Positions 1 through 7,054 of a stretch of DNA of 16,878 nt are shown in pieces; the first letter of the stretch is position 1; each line of letters opens with the position of its first letter. Origin of the DNA: Pseudomonadota bacterium. GTDB taxonomy: Bacteria > Pseudomonadota > Gammaproteobacteria > Xanthomonadales > Xanthomonadaceae. The DNA lies in contig JAFAEU010000125.1 of the NCBI GenBank assembly GCA_023423855.1, forward strand, positions 1 to 16,878, given 5' to 3'. The notes beneath the pieces are model-generated. The model was given only the letters and a program-made list of their open reading frames with translations. It made no database searches and was not told the origin of the DNA. A program made the position numbers and the translations under genes.

Positions 1-1199
1 GTATAGATGTCGCCGAACCTGAACTCGTTGTACCAGCCCGCCGAGAACAGCCGGGATTCGCGCGTGTTGTTGTCGTTGCGCACCACCGGCTCGATACCGC
101 TGAGGGTGCCGCTGGTCACCACCGGCACGCCGTGGTAGGGCGTGGTCTGCGCGTCGGTGTAGGTGGCCGCGCCGTCGTTCCACCAGGGATCGTTGGTCCA
201 CATCGTGCCGCGCATCCATTCCTCCTGGTCGAAGCGCGACGCGTAGACGTCGAGCACGCTGTGCCAGGTGTCGTTGGGCTTGAGTTCCAGCACCGCCATC
301 ACCCCGTCGCGGGTGGTGTCGCGAGACTTCACCCAGCCCTCGGCGCCCTGCAGCGCGATTGCGTCGGCCGGCTTGGCGCCCTGCGGCGTGCCCCACAGGT
401 CGGTGTTGGCCCACCACCACGACTTGTAGTGCTGCTCCTGGAACGGCGATGTCATGCGCGCCACGCCGATCGCGAAGCCGACGGTATCGTTGGCGAACTG
501 GTCGACGTACGAGGCCGAGACGCGGTAGCCGGTGTCCTCGCCGCCGTCGGTGATGTTGCCGAGCGAGTTGTACTCGCCCTGGCCCGAGAACACGATCCGG
601 CGCTCGCCGAACGCCAGCGGCCGGATACTCTGCAGGTCCACCGTGCCGGAGATGCCCTGGCCGATGAGCGAGGCGTCGGGCGTCTTGTACACGGTGACGC
701 CGTTGATCAGTTCCGAGGGGTACTGGTCCAGCTCCACGCCGCGGTTGTCGCCGGTGGTGACCTGCTCGCGGCCGTTGAGCAGGGTGCCGGCGAACTGCTC
801 CGAGAATCCGCGGATGTGCACGACCTGGCCGCGGCCATCGAGCCGCTGCGAGGTGAGGCCGGGCAGGCGGGCGATGGAATCGGCGATGCTGATGTCGGGC
901 AGCTTGCCGATGTCCTCGGCGCTGATCGCCTCGACGATCGAGGTCGACTCGCTCTTGGTTTCGACCGAGCTCGCGATGCTGCCGCGGATGCCGGTGACGC
1001 GAACCGTGTCGAGTTCGGTCGGCTGCTGCGTGGCCGGTGCCGGGAGGGGTTCTTCCTGCTGCGGCGCGTCCTGCGCGTACGCGATGACCGGACAGGCGAT
1101 GGCCGCGAGGCAGGCGAGGACGAGGCGGTGGCGTCGCGGTGCGCGCAGGTTTGGCGATGACGCGGCATGAACGAAAAAGGTGGATGATGAAACACGCAT
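1..1199 (-). CDS. TonB-dependent outer-membrane receptor (TBDR1), N-terminal part, runs off left edge
   Basis: Reading the minus strand from the ATG at 1199 gives about 399 uninterrupted codons to the window edge, so the C-terminal half of the barrel is missing. A basic start (R19-R25) and a hydrophobic stretch end at a likely signal peptidase I site after A42 (VIAYA-QD). A TonB box follows at residues 62-71 (ELDTVRVTGI), then a plug domain with AEDIGKLPD, VVHIRGF and LLNGRE motifs and the conserved TVYKTPDASLIGQGISGTVD-type block. This is the large sugar-type receptor family common in Xanthomonadaceae and Caulobacter, which moves oligosaccharides across the outer membrane with TonB-ExbBD energy. 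An ATG at 1205 is also in frame, but the GGAGAGGG ribosome site sits 7 nt from 1199, exactly as in the second receptor of this window. It is divergent from a GH30 gene and shares an operator with it. Substrate is inferred from neighbours. Confidence 0.93.
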   Translation of the reverse strand, partial: MRVSSSTFFVHAASSPNLRAPRRHRLVLACLAAIACPVIAYAQDAPQQEEPLPAPATQQPTELDTVRVTGIRGSIASSVETKSESTSIVEAISAEDIGKLPDISIADSIARLPGLTSQRLDGRGQVVHIRGFSEQFAGTLLNGREQVTTGDNRGVELDQYPSELINGVTVYKTPDASLIGQGISGTVDLQSIRPLAFGERRIVFSGQGEYNSLGNITDGGEDTGYRVSASYVDQFANDTVGFAIGVARMTSPFQEQHYKSWWWANTDLWGTPQGAKPADAIALQGAEGWVKSRDTTRDGVMAVLELKPNDTWHSVLDVYASRFDQEEWMRGTMWTNDPWWNDGAATYTDAQTTPYHGVPVVTSGTLSGIEPVVRNDNNTRESRLFSAGWYNEFRFGDIY

Positions 1200-1206
1200 G
1201 GGCATT

Positions 1207-1214
1207 CCCTCTCC
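1207..1214 (-). promoter_or_regulatory. Ribosome binding site that decides the TBDR1 start
   Basis: On the minus strand the leader reads TTCCTTGGAGAGGG, then 7 nt, then the ATG at 1199. The TBDR2 leader reads TTCCTTTGGAGAGGGG, with the same GGAGAGGG placed 7 nt before its ATG at 7055. The identical spacing favours 1199 over the in-frame ATG at 1205, which lies only 1 nt from the motif. Confidence 0.7.
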
Positions 1215-1221
1215 AAGGAAC

Positions 1222-1235
1222 TGACAGCGTTGACG
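1222..1235. promoter_or_regulatory. Degenerate LacI-type operator between TBDR1 and GH30
   Basis: TGACAGCGTTGACG matches the exact operator at 5602-5615 at 12 of 14 positions. It lies in the 148-bp divergent gap, 22 bp before the TBDR1 ATG. A further CGTTGACA element on the minus strand (1255-1262) gives a perfect -35 TTGACA at 1255-1260, but I see no good -10 at the right distance. The site could control either or both divergent genes. It is weaker than the other three copies. Confidence 0.6.
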
Positions 1236-1347
1236 TAGCGATGCGCCGCTGCCTTGTCAACGCGACTTTGTGGAAGCGCAAGCGATGTCGCCATTCCCCA
1301 GCCCGTTACATCGCGTTACATGGCTTCGTTCAGCTGCAGGCGTTGCG

Positions 1348-2826
1348 ATGCAGCACGCGCATTGCGCGTCGGCGCAGCGCATTGCGACGTGGTTGCATCG
1401 CGCGGCGATGGCATGTTGTGCATGCCTGGCCGTCGCGTGCGCAACGCCATCCGGTGGCGTGCCGGCGGACGCAGGCCTGGTCGAGGTCTGGACCACGACC
1501 GCCGACCGGCAGCAGGTGCTGTCTCCTTCGACGCTGGCGATGACGGCGTCCGGCGACGGCGAGGCGGACATCGAGGTCGACGCCCGCACTCGCCACCAGC
1601 GCATGCTCGGATTCGGCGCGTCGATCACGGACGCGTCCGCGTGGCTGATCCGCCATCGCATGGACGAAGCACAGCGCGAGGCCCTGCTGCGCGAACTGTT
1701 CGGCCGCGACGGCGACGGCGTCGGCTTCGACTTCGCGCGGCTGACGATCGGCGCCTCGGATTTCTCGCGCAGCCACTACAGCCTCGACGATCCGCCCGAC
1801 GGCGCGCCGGATCCGGCGCTGCGACATTTCAGCATCGCGCCCAACCTCGACGACGTGGTGCCGGTGACCCGGCAGGCGCTGGCGATCAACCCGCAGCTCA
1901 GGATCATGGCTTCGCCGTGGAGCGCGCCGGCGTGGATGAAGGACAGCGGCTCGCTGGTCAAGGGCCGCCTGCTGCCGCGGTACTACGACGCGTTCGCGCG
2001 CTACCTGCTGCGCTACGTCGACGCCTACGCGGACGAAGGCATCCCGGTCTTCGCGCTGACGGTGCAGAACGAACCCGACTACGAGCCGGACGACTATCCC
2101 GGCATGCGCTTCAACGCACCCGGGCGCGCGCGCTTCATCGGCGACCACCTCGGCCCGCTGCGCGACCAGCGGCATCCGGACCTGCAGATCTTCGACTGGG
2201 ACCACAACTGGGACAAGCCGGAGGAGCCGCTGGCGGTGCTGGCCGACGCGGCCGCGTCGAAACACGTGTCCGCCGTCGCCTGGCACTGCTACGGCGGACA
2301 CGTGTCGGCGCAGGCGCCGGTGCGCGACGCGTTCCCGGACAAGGACGTCTACATGACCGAGTGCTCCGGCGGCGACTGGGAGCCGGTGCGCAGCGGCGGA
2401 CTGGTGCTGCAGGCGCGCACGCTGGTCATTGGCGCCACACGCCACTGGGCGCGCGGCGTGCTGTTCTGGAACCTCGCGCTCGACGAGAACGGCGGACCGC
2501 ACGCCGGCGGCTGCGCCACCTGCCGCGGCGTGGTGACGATCGACTCGAAGACGGGCGAGGTGAGCCGGACCGACGACTACTACGCGCTGGCCCACGCCAG
2601 CCGCTTCGTGCGCCGCGACGCCTGGCGGATCGCCTCCACGGACACCGGCGGCGGGATCGACAACGTCGCGTTCGAGAACGCCGACGACGGCTCGCGCGTG
2701 CTGGTCGCCAGCAATTCGAACGAGGCGCCGCGGACGATCACGGTGGCCGAGGGCGGGCGGAGGTTCGCCTACACGATACCGGCCAGGAGCGTGGCGACGT
2801 TCCGCTGGCTTCCGGAGGATCGCTAG
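1348..2826 (+). CDS. GH30-family beta-glycosidase, exported (probable beta-glucanase or beta-glucosidase)
   Basis: The product is about 492 residues from the ATG at 1348. Two upstream in-frame ATGs (1270, 1285) would lengthen the leader and are less likely. The N-terminus has an H/R-rich start, then a hydrophobic run ending LAVAC at C31, so it is exported, possibly as a lipoprotein, though the lipobox is poor. The mature part reads as clan GH-A family GH30: MLGFGASITDASA near the start of the barrel, LTIGASDFS, ASPWSAPAWMK, TVQNEPDYEP with acid/base E242, and MTECSGGDW with nucleophile E338. A C-terminal beta domain ends at the stop. GH30 includes glucosylceramidases, beta-1,6-glucanases and xylanases. 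The ASPWSAPAWMK and TECSG motifs fit the glucanase/glucosidase branch better than the xylanase branch (inference). Its neighbours GH3 and a LacI regulator point to beta-glucan, possibly beta-1,6-linked. It shares a control region with TBDR1. Confidence 0.9.
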   Translation: MQHAHCASAQRIATWLHRAAMACCACLAVACATPSGGVPADAGLVEVWTTTADRQQVLSPSTLAMTASGDGEADIEVDARTRHQRMLGFGASITDASAWLIRHRMDEAQREALLRELFGRDGDGVGFDFARLTIGASDFSRSHYSLDDPPDGAPDPALRHFSIAPNLDDVVPVTRQALAINPQLRIMASPWSAPAWMKDSGSLVKGRLLPRYYDAFARYLLRYVDAYADEGIPVFALTVQNEPDYEPDDYPGMRFNAPGRARFIGDHLGPLRDQRHPDLQIFDWDHNWDKPEEPLAVLADAAASKHVSAVAWHCYGGHVSAQAPVRDAFPDKDVYMTECSGGDWEPVRSGGLVLQARTLVIGATRHWARGVLFWNLALDENGGPHAGGCATCRGVVTIDSKTGEVSRTDDYYALAHASRFVRRDAWRIASTDTGGGIDNVAFENADDGSRVLVASNSNEAPRTITVAEGGRRFAYTIPARSVATFRWLPEDR

Positions 2827-2861
2827 GGCGCTTTCGAGCCAGTCTTGTGCAGCCAGAGGTT

Positions 2862-2889
2862 CGTCATCCCGGCTCGCACCGGGATGACG
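2862..2889. repeat. Perfect 11-bp inverted repeat (REP-like hairpin) after GH30
   Basis: CGTCATCCCGG and CCGGGATGACG form a perfect 11-bp stem around a 6-nt loop, 35 bp after the GH30 stop. No T-run follows on either strand, so it is not a standard intrinsic terminator. GTCATCCCGG-type palindromes are scattered between genes in many proteobacteria, so a REP-like element is the best reading. It may still protect the 3' end of the GH30 mRNA. Confidence 0.6.
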
Positions 2890-2895
2890 ATGGTG

Positions 2896-2940
2896 GAACA
2901 AAAGACCGGGACGGCCGATCACCCGATCGGCGCGTCCCGG
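2896..2940 (-). terminator. Intrinsic terminator of the GH3 gene
   Basis: Read on minus, starting 12 bp beyond the GH3 stop, a 15-bp GC-rich stem with one bulge (arms 2925-2940 and 2906-2920, loop 2921-2924) is followed directly by TCTTTTGTTC. This is a textbook rho-independent terminator, and it stops GH3 transcripts before they run into the convergent GH30 gene. Confidence 0.85.
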
Positions 2941-2952
2941 CGGAGGAAGTCT

Positions 2953-5541
2953 TCAGTTCGTCGTGCAGTCGACCTTGTGGTCGAAGTCGGTGCTGGCCGC
3001 GACGCGGGTCAGCGCCAGCGTCGTGCCCGCGCCCGCGCGCAGCGCGAAGGGCACGTCGAGCCTGCCGGTGTCGGCGCCCTGCGCGCGCAGGCACTTCAGC
3101 GGCACCGCCAGGCGGGTCCACTCGCCGCGCGGCAGCGCCGCCAGCGCCTGGCCGATCTCGACTTCGCCCGTGCAGCCCTCGCCGCAGCCGGCAACCAGCA
3201 CCGCCTTGCCGTCGGCCGGCAGCGCGTCCACGCGCAGGGTGGCGACCACCGGCACGTCGCCGTTGGTCTCGCGCGTGAGTTCCAGCGGCGCGTTCGACAG
3301 CAGCTGCACGGTGCCGCCGCCGGTCCACGCGAACAGGCGCGCGCCTTCCTGTACCTCGTGGTTGATCGCGGTCATCTCCAGCGAACCGTCGGCGGTCTTC
3401 GCCGCCGGATGCACGATGTCCATCGCGGTGCCGTCCGCGCCCACCAGGCGCAGGGTGAAGCCCGTGGTCGCCACGCCGCGCTCGAACCAGGTGTTGCCCG
3501 AATCCGCGTTCGGGTCGATGCCGGGATCCTCCGGCAGCGCGGCGAGGTCGCCGCTGTCGGCGTAGGTCAGGCCGTGGCCGAACGCGAACTGCGGGTCGTA
3601 GTTGTCCTGGCCGACGTTGTTGGCGTACTGGTCGGCGCGCCTGGGCCAGGAAAAGCTCAGCTTGCCCTTGAAGTCATGCTGCGGCTTGCCGTCCGCGCCC
3701 TGCAGCAGCACGTCTGCGACGCCGCCGCCCTCCGAGCCCGGCAGCCACGCGGCGACGAAGGCGTCGGCGGCGTTGATCTCGCGGTTGAGCCACAGCGGGC
3801 GGCCGCTCAGGAACACCGCGACCACCGGGATGCCGTCGGCCTTGAGCTTCTGGATCAGTTCGAGGTCGCCGGACCTGCCCGACTTGAACATCAGGTTCGC
3901 CAGGTCGCCCTGGAATTCGGCGTAGGGCTCCTCGCCGAACACGACGACGGCGGCGTCCGGCTTGTTCCGGTACTTGCCGTCGACCGCCAGCTCGGCGCTG
4001 CCGCCGGCGGCGGCGACCTGGGCCTTCAGGCCGTCCCAGATCGTGTCGGCATTGGGGAAATCCCCGCGCAGGGTGTCGCTGCCCTGCCAGGTCAGCGTCC
4101 AGCCGCCGGTCTGCTTGCTCATGTTGTCGGCGCCGTCGCCGGCGACCAGCAGCTTCGTCTTCGGTGACAGGGGCAGCACGCCGCCCTGGTTCTTGAGCAG
4201 CACCAGCGATTCGCGCACCGCCTGGCGCGCGACCGCGCGGTGTTCCGGTGCGCCGAGCAGTTCGAACTTGCCGCCGAGCGCGCGCGCCGAGGGCTTCGGC
4301 TTCTCGAACAGGTTGGCGCGGAACTTGACGCGCAGGATGCGGCGCACCGCGTCGTCGAGACGCGCCATCGGCAGGGTGCCGTCCTTCGCGTGCGCCAGCG
4401 TGGTCTCGTACAGCTCCTTCCAGCTGTCGGGCGCCATCGCCATGTCGAGGCCGGCGATGAAGGTCTGCGCGCAGTCGGTGTTGCTGCAGCCGCGGACCTG
4501 GCCGTGGCCGTTCCAGTCGCCGACGATGAAGCCGCCGAAGTTCATCCGGTCCTTGAGCACGTCGGTCATCAGCGGCTTGTGGCCGTGCATCTTCTCGCCG
4601 TGGAAGCTGTTGAACGAGGCCATCACTGCCTGCGCGCCGGCCGCGATTGCGGGCACGTAGCCGGCGGCATGGATGTCGCGCAGCTGCGCCTCGCTGACCT
4701 GGGTGTCGCCCTGGTCCTTGCCGTTGCCGGTGCCGCCGTCGCCGAGGAAGTGCTTGACCGAGCTCATGACGTGGTGGTCGTCGAGGAAGCCCGCGCTGCC
4801 CGGCTTGCCCTGCAGGCCCTCTACGAACACGCCGGCGTAGCTGGCCACCAGTTCGGGCGATTCGGAATAGCCTTCGTAGGCGCGGCCCCAGCGGTCGTCC
4901 TGCGGCACCGCGACGGTCGGCGCGAAGGTCCACTCCATGCCGGTGGTGCGGGTCTCGATCGCGGTGATGCGCGCGATCTCGCGCAGCAGCTCCGGGTTGC
5001 GCGTCGCGCCCAGGCCGATGTTGTGCGGGAACAGGGTGGCGCCGACGATGTTGCTCTGGCCGTGCATCGCGTCGATGCCCCAGATCACCGGGATCGCCTT
5101 GCCGCCGCCGCTGGTGTCCATCGACGCTTCCCAGAACGCGTCGGCCAGCGCCAGCCACTCCGCAGGTCTGGCGTTGTACTTGCCGCCGGGATCGGAGCCG
5201 CCGCCGGCGAGGATCGAGCCGAGCCGGTACTTGCGCACGTCGTCGGGGGTGATGCTGCCGATGTCGCCCTGGATGATCTGGCCGACCTTCTCCTCCAGCG
5301 TCATCGACGCCAGCAGGTCGTCGACCTTCTTCTCCAGCGCCGCATCCGCCGCGAACGGCCACTCGGGCTGCGGCCAGTTGCCCGGATCGACCGTGACCGC
5401 GTTCGTGCCCGATTCGGTTTCGGCGCTGCCGGCGCCGTCGGCCGGGGCCGGACGTTCACCGCTGCAGGCGGCGAGCAGCAGCGCGGCAGCGAGGCCGGAA
5501 CAGAGGCGCGAAACGGTGACGCAGGCGCGAGAGGTGCTCAT
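2953..5541 (-). CDS. GH3 glucan 1,3/1,4-beta-glucosidase lipoprotein, ExoP type
   Basis: The product is 862 residues. The ATG at 5541 puts a clear lipoprotein signal at the N-terminus: basic start, hydrophobic core, LAAC lipobox with C26. Residues of about 75-440 form the GH3 barrel (SMTLEEKVGQIIQ, WGIDAMHGQ, FAPTVAVPQDDRWGRAYE, VKHFLGDGG), with nucleophile D342 in FIVGDWNGH. About 465-690 is the C-terminal GH3 sandwich domain, with acid/base candidate E542 in PYAEFQGD. The last 170 or so residues match the galactose-binding-like tail seen in marine ExoP-type exo-1,3/1,4-beta-glucanases. Such enzymes remove glucose from the non-reducing ends of beta-glucans. It should be lipid-anchored in the periplasm or outer membrane. 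It is divergent from the LacI gene, with an exact operator 61 bp before its start, and ends at a strong terminator. A frame-open upstream extension to 5991 is rejected because it crosses the operator. Confidence 0.93.
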   Translation of the reverse strand: MSTSRACVTVSRLCSGLAAALLLAACSGERPAPADGAGSAETESGTNAVTVDPGNWPQPEWPFAADAALEKKVDDLLASMTLEEKVGQIIQGDIGSITPDDVRKYRLGSILAGGGSDPGGKYNARPAEWLALADAFWEASMDTSGGGKAIPVIWGIDAMHGQSNIVGATLFPHNIGLGATRNPELLREIARITAIETRTTGMEWTFAPTVAVPQDDRWGRAYEGYSESPELVASYAGVFVEGLQGKPGSAGFLDDHHVMSSVKHFLGDGGTGNGKDQGDTQVSEAQLRDIHAAGYVPAIAAGAQAVMASFNSFHGEKMHGHKPLMTDVLKDRMNFGGFIVGDWNGHGQVRGCSNTDCAQTFIAGLDMAMAPDSWKELYETTLAHAKDGTLPMARLDDAVRRILRVKFRANLFEKPKPSARALGGKFELLGAPEHRAVARQAVRESLVLLKNQGGVLPLSPKTKLLVAGDGADNMSKQTGGWTLTWQGSDTLRGDFPNADTIWDGLKAQVAAAGGSAELAVDGKYRNKPDAAVVVFGEEPYAEFQGDLANLMFKSGRSGDLELIQKLKADGIPVVAVFLSGRPLWLNREINAADAFVAAWLPGSEGGGVADVLLQGADGKPQHDFKGKLSFSWPRRADQYANNVGQDNYDPQFAFGHGLTYADSGDLAALPEDPGIDPNADSGNTWFERGVATTGFTLRLVGADGTAMDIVHPAAKTADGSLEMTAINHEVQEGARLFAWTGGGTVQLLSNAPLELTRETNGDVPVVATLRVDALPADGKAVLVAGCGEGCTGEVEIGQALAALPRGEWTRLAVPLKCLRAQGADTGRLDVPFALRAGAGTTLALTRVAASTDFDHKVDCTTN

Positions 5542-5601
5542 GGAGTCGGTTCCCGTGGAGTCATAAGCCTGTGCCGCGGGCACCGATGGCGCGCCGCGGC
5601 A

Positions 5602-5615
5602 TGACAGCGTTGTCA
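5602..5615. promoter_or_regulatory. LacI-family operator between GH3 and lacI-type gene
   Basis: TGACAGCGTTGTCA is a 14-bp CG-centred palindrome with one pair broken, typical of LacI-family operators. It lies 61 bp before the GH3 ATG and 198 bp before the regulator ATG. On minus it contains a near-consensus -35 (CTGACA). Its place next to the regulator gene suggests autoregulation plus control of GH3. Confidence 0.8.
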
Positions 5616-5753
5616 GAATGTGCACCATACCCGGTCTGCGCCGGCGATGCTTGCTGCACAGCACAAGCGGGAACCCGCGCCTTCCGGAGGGCGAAGCGAT
5701 GGCACCGCAACGCAGGGCCAGGGGCGCCGCGCACGCGCGCGACGGCCATAACG

Positions 5754-5772
5754 AGACGGCCGGTGGCCGTCT
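5754..5772 (+). other. Hairpin in the leader of the LacI-family gene
   Basis: AGACGGCC and GGCCGTCT pair perfectly (8 bp, loop GGT) 41 bp before the regulator ATG. No T-run follows. It may shape the mRNA leader of the regulator. The rest of the region 5616-5812 shows no gene I would support. Confidence 0.35.
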
Positions 5773-5812
5773 GGCAGAATCCGCAGCCTTCCCGGGGAGG
5801 ACCGGCAGGACC

Positions 5813-6823
5813 ATGGCGCGCGTACGGATCGAGGATGTGGCGGAGGAAGCGGGCGTGTCGATGAAGACCGTCTCGCGCGTGCTCAACGAGGAGCCGAACG
5901 TGTCCGAGTCGACCCGCGAGCGCGTGCGCGCGGTGGTCGAACGGCTGCAGTACCGCCCGCACCCGTCCGCGCGCGTCCTCGCCGGGCGCAAGTCCTACCT
6001 GGTGGCGATGCTGTACGACAACCCGTCGAGCAACTACCTGATGGAAGTCGAGCTCGGCGTGCTCGACGCCTGCCAGGCCCAGCACTACAACCTGATGCTG
6101 GCGCCGCTGGTCTACGACGCCAAGGACATCGTCTCCAAGGTCGAATCGCTGGTGTTGCAGACGCGCGTGGACGGCGTGGTTCTGACGCCGCCGATCACCG
6201 ACGATGCCGCGCTGCTCGCGCGCCTGGACGAGCTCGACATCCCGTGGGCGAGCATCTCGCCGCGCGAGGAGAACCGCCGCATCGGCGTGATCGTCGACGA
6301 GCCCAGCGCCGTGGCCGAGATGATGCTGCACCTGGCCTCGCTGGGGCACCGGCGCATCGCGCACATCAAGGGCCATGCCGCGCACGGCGCCAGCGCATGG
6401 CGGCTGGCGGGCTATCGCGACGGGCTGGCGCGGGCCGGCCTCGCGGTCGACGAGACGCTGGTGGTGGACGGCGAGTTCTCCTACGACTCCGGCTTCGCGG
6501 CGACCAACCGCCTGCTCGACCTGCCCGACCCGCCGACCGCGATCTTCGCGGCCAACGACGACATGGCGGCCGGCGCGATCGGCGCGATCTGCGAGCGCGG
6601 GCTGTCGGTGCCCGGGGACGTCTCGGTATGCGGCTTCGACGACACGCCGATCGCGCGCCACATCTATCCTGCGCTCACCACGGTGCGGCAGCCGACGCGC
6701 GAGATGGGCCGGCTGGCCGGCGTCGAGTTGCTCAAGGCGATCCGCGACCGCGACGAGGGCGGCATCGTCACCGTGCCGTACGCGCTGCAGCTGCGGCGAT
6801 CCACCGGGCCGCGCCCGCGCTGA
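5813..6823 (+). CDS. LacI-family transcriptional repressor, likely local regulator of the glucan locus
   Basis: The product is 336 residues from the ATG at 5813, with GGGGAGG 12 nt upstream and a second weak CAGGA close by. Residues 4-25 are the LacI helix-turn-helix ([20 protein letters not shown]), with recognition-helix residues M17 and K18. A hinge around residues 45-58 includes [11 protein letters not shown]. Residues 60-330 are the periplasmic-binding-protein-like effector domain ([57 protein letters not shown]). Start choice follows the family: the HTH begins within a few residues of the N-terminus, and earlier in-frame ATGs (5618) overlap the operator region. Four copies of TGACARCGYTGTCA-type sites in this window are its likely targets. 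That motif resembles the one I recall for NagR of Xanthomonas and Caulobacter, yet the neighbours are glucanases rather than N-acetylglucosamine genes, so I give no symbol. The effector is unknown, probably glucose or a small glucan oligomer. Confidence 0.92.
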   Translation: MARVRIEDVAEEAGVSMKTVSRVLNEEPNVSESTRERVRAVVERLQYRPHPSARVLAGRKSYLVAMLYDNPSSNYLMEVELGVLDACQAQHYNLMLAPLVYDAKDIVSKVESLVLQTRVDGVVLTPPITDDAALLARLDELDIPWASISPREENRRIGVIVDEPSAVAEMMLHLASLGHRRIAHIKGHAAHGASAWRLAGYRDGLARAGLAVDETLVVDGEFSYDSGFAATNRLLDLPDPPTAIFAANDDMAAGAIGAICERGLSVPGDVSVCGFDDTPIARHIYPALTTVRQPTREMGRLAGVELLKAIRDRDEGGIVTVPYALQLRRSTGPRPR

Positions 6824-6896
6824 ACCCTGGCGAGGGTCCATCCGGCCCGGCCTCGCGGTCGTGTCCGACAAGACATTTACGCTGCACCGCAGCATC

Positions 6897-6912
6897 GTTT
6901 TCCGCGGAAAAC
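6897..6912. promoter_or_regulatory. Perfect 16-bp palindrome upstream of TBDR2 (unknown site)
   Basis: GTTTTCCGCGGAAAAC is a perfect palindrome with no loop, 40 bp upstream of the promoter-proximal LacI operator of TBDR2 and 73 bp after the regulator stop. It is unlike the TGACARCGYTGTCA operator. It could bind a second regulator, or be part of a weak terminator for the regulator gene, since a short T-run follows at 6918-6922. Confidence 0.45.
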
Positions 6913-6927
6913 AGGCCTTTTTGCGGG

Positions 6928-6941
6928 CGACACCGTTGTCT
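6928..6941. promoter_or_regulatory. Secondary weak LacI-type operator upstream of TBDR2
   Basis: CGACACCGTTGTCT matches TGACAACGTTGTCA at 11 of 14 positions. It is centred 25 bp upstream of the strong site at 6953-6966. A tandem pair could allow cooperative binding. The low match makes chance a real alternative. Confidence 0.4.
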
Positions 6942-6951
6942 CGAACAAATG

Positions 6952-6980
6952 TTGACAACGCTGTCAGTTTCACTTCCAAT
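6952..6980 (+). promoter_or_regulatory. Sigma-70 type promoter of the TBDR2 operon
   Basis: A perfect -35 TTGACA (6952-6957) is followed after 17 bp by TCCAAT (6975-6980; 4 of 6 to TATAAT). The -35 lies inside the LacI operator, so bound repressor would block RNA polymerase. The transcript leader to the ATG at 7055 would be about 67 nt. Confidence 0.65.
6953..6966. promoter_or_regulatory. LacI-family operator controlling TBDR2-SapC-cupin-halogenase
   Basis: TGACAACGCTGTCA is the exact reverse complement of the operator at 5602-5615. It overlaps the -35 hexamer of the TBDR2 promoter, 88 bp before the start codon. Confidence 0.8.
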
Positions 6981-7054
6981 GCACGAACCCGATCGCAACC
7001 CGGTCGCGGCCACCACAACTCGGCTTTCGTGATTCCTTTGGAGAGGGGAGGTTC

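Noticed and set aside
132..1160. Plus-strand open frames opposite TBDR1
   Set aside because: The minus strand reads as a continuous TonB receptor with signal peptide, TonB box and plug; the plus frames are shadows.
1254..3278. Plus-strand open frame overlapping GH30 in another frame and running into the GH3 gene
   Set aside because: R/A-rich product crossing the terminator and two genes of opposite orientation; no motifs.
5618..5812. N-terminal extension of the LacI-family protein by 65 residues
   Set aside because: LacI proteins start with the HTH, the extension has no family match, and its start touches the operator.
5813..6823. Naming the regulator nagR from its operator
   Set aside because: The neighbours are glucanases with no N-acetylglucosamine deacetylase, kinase or deaminase in the window; the motif alone is not enough.
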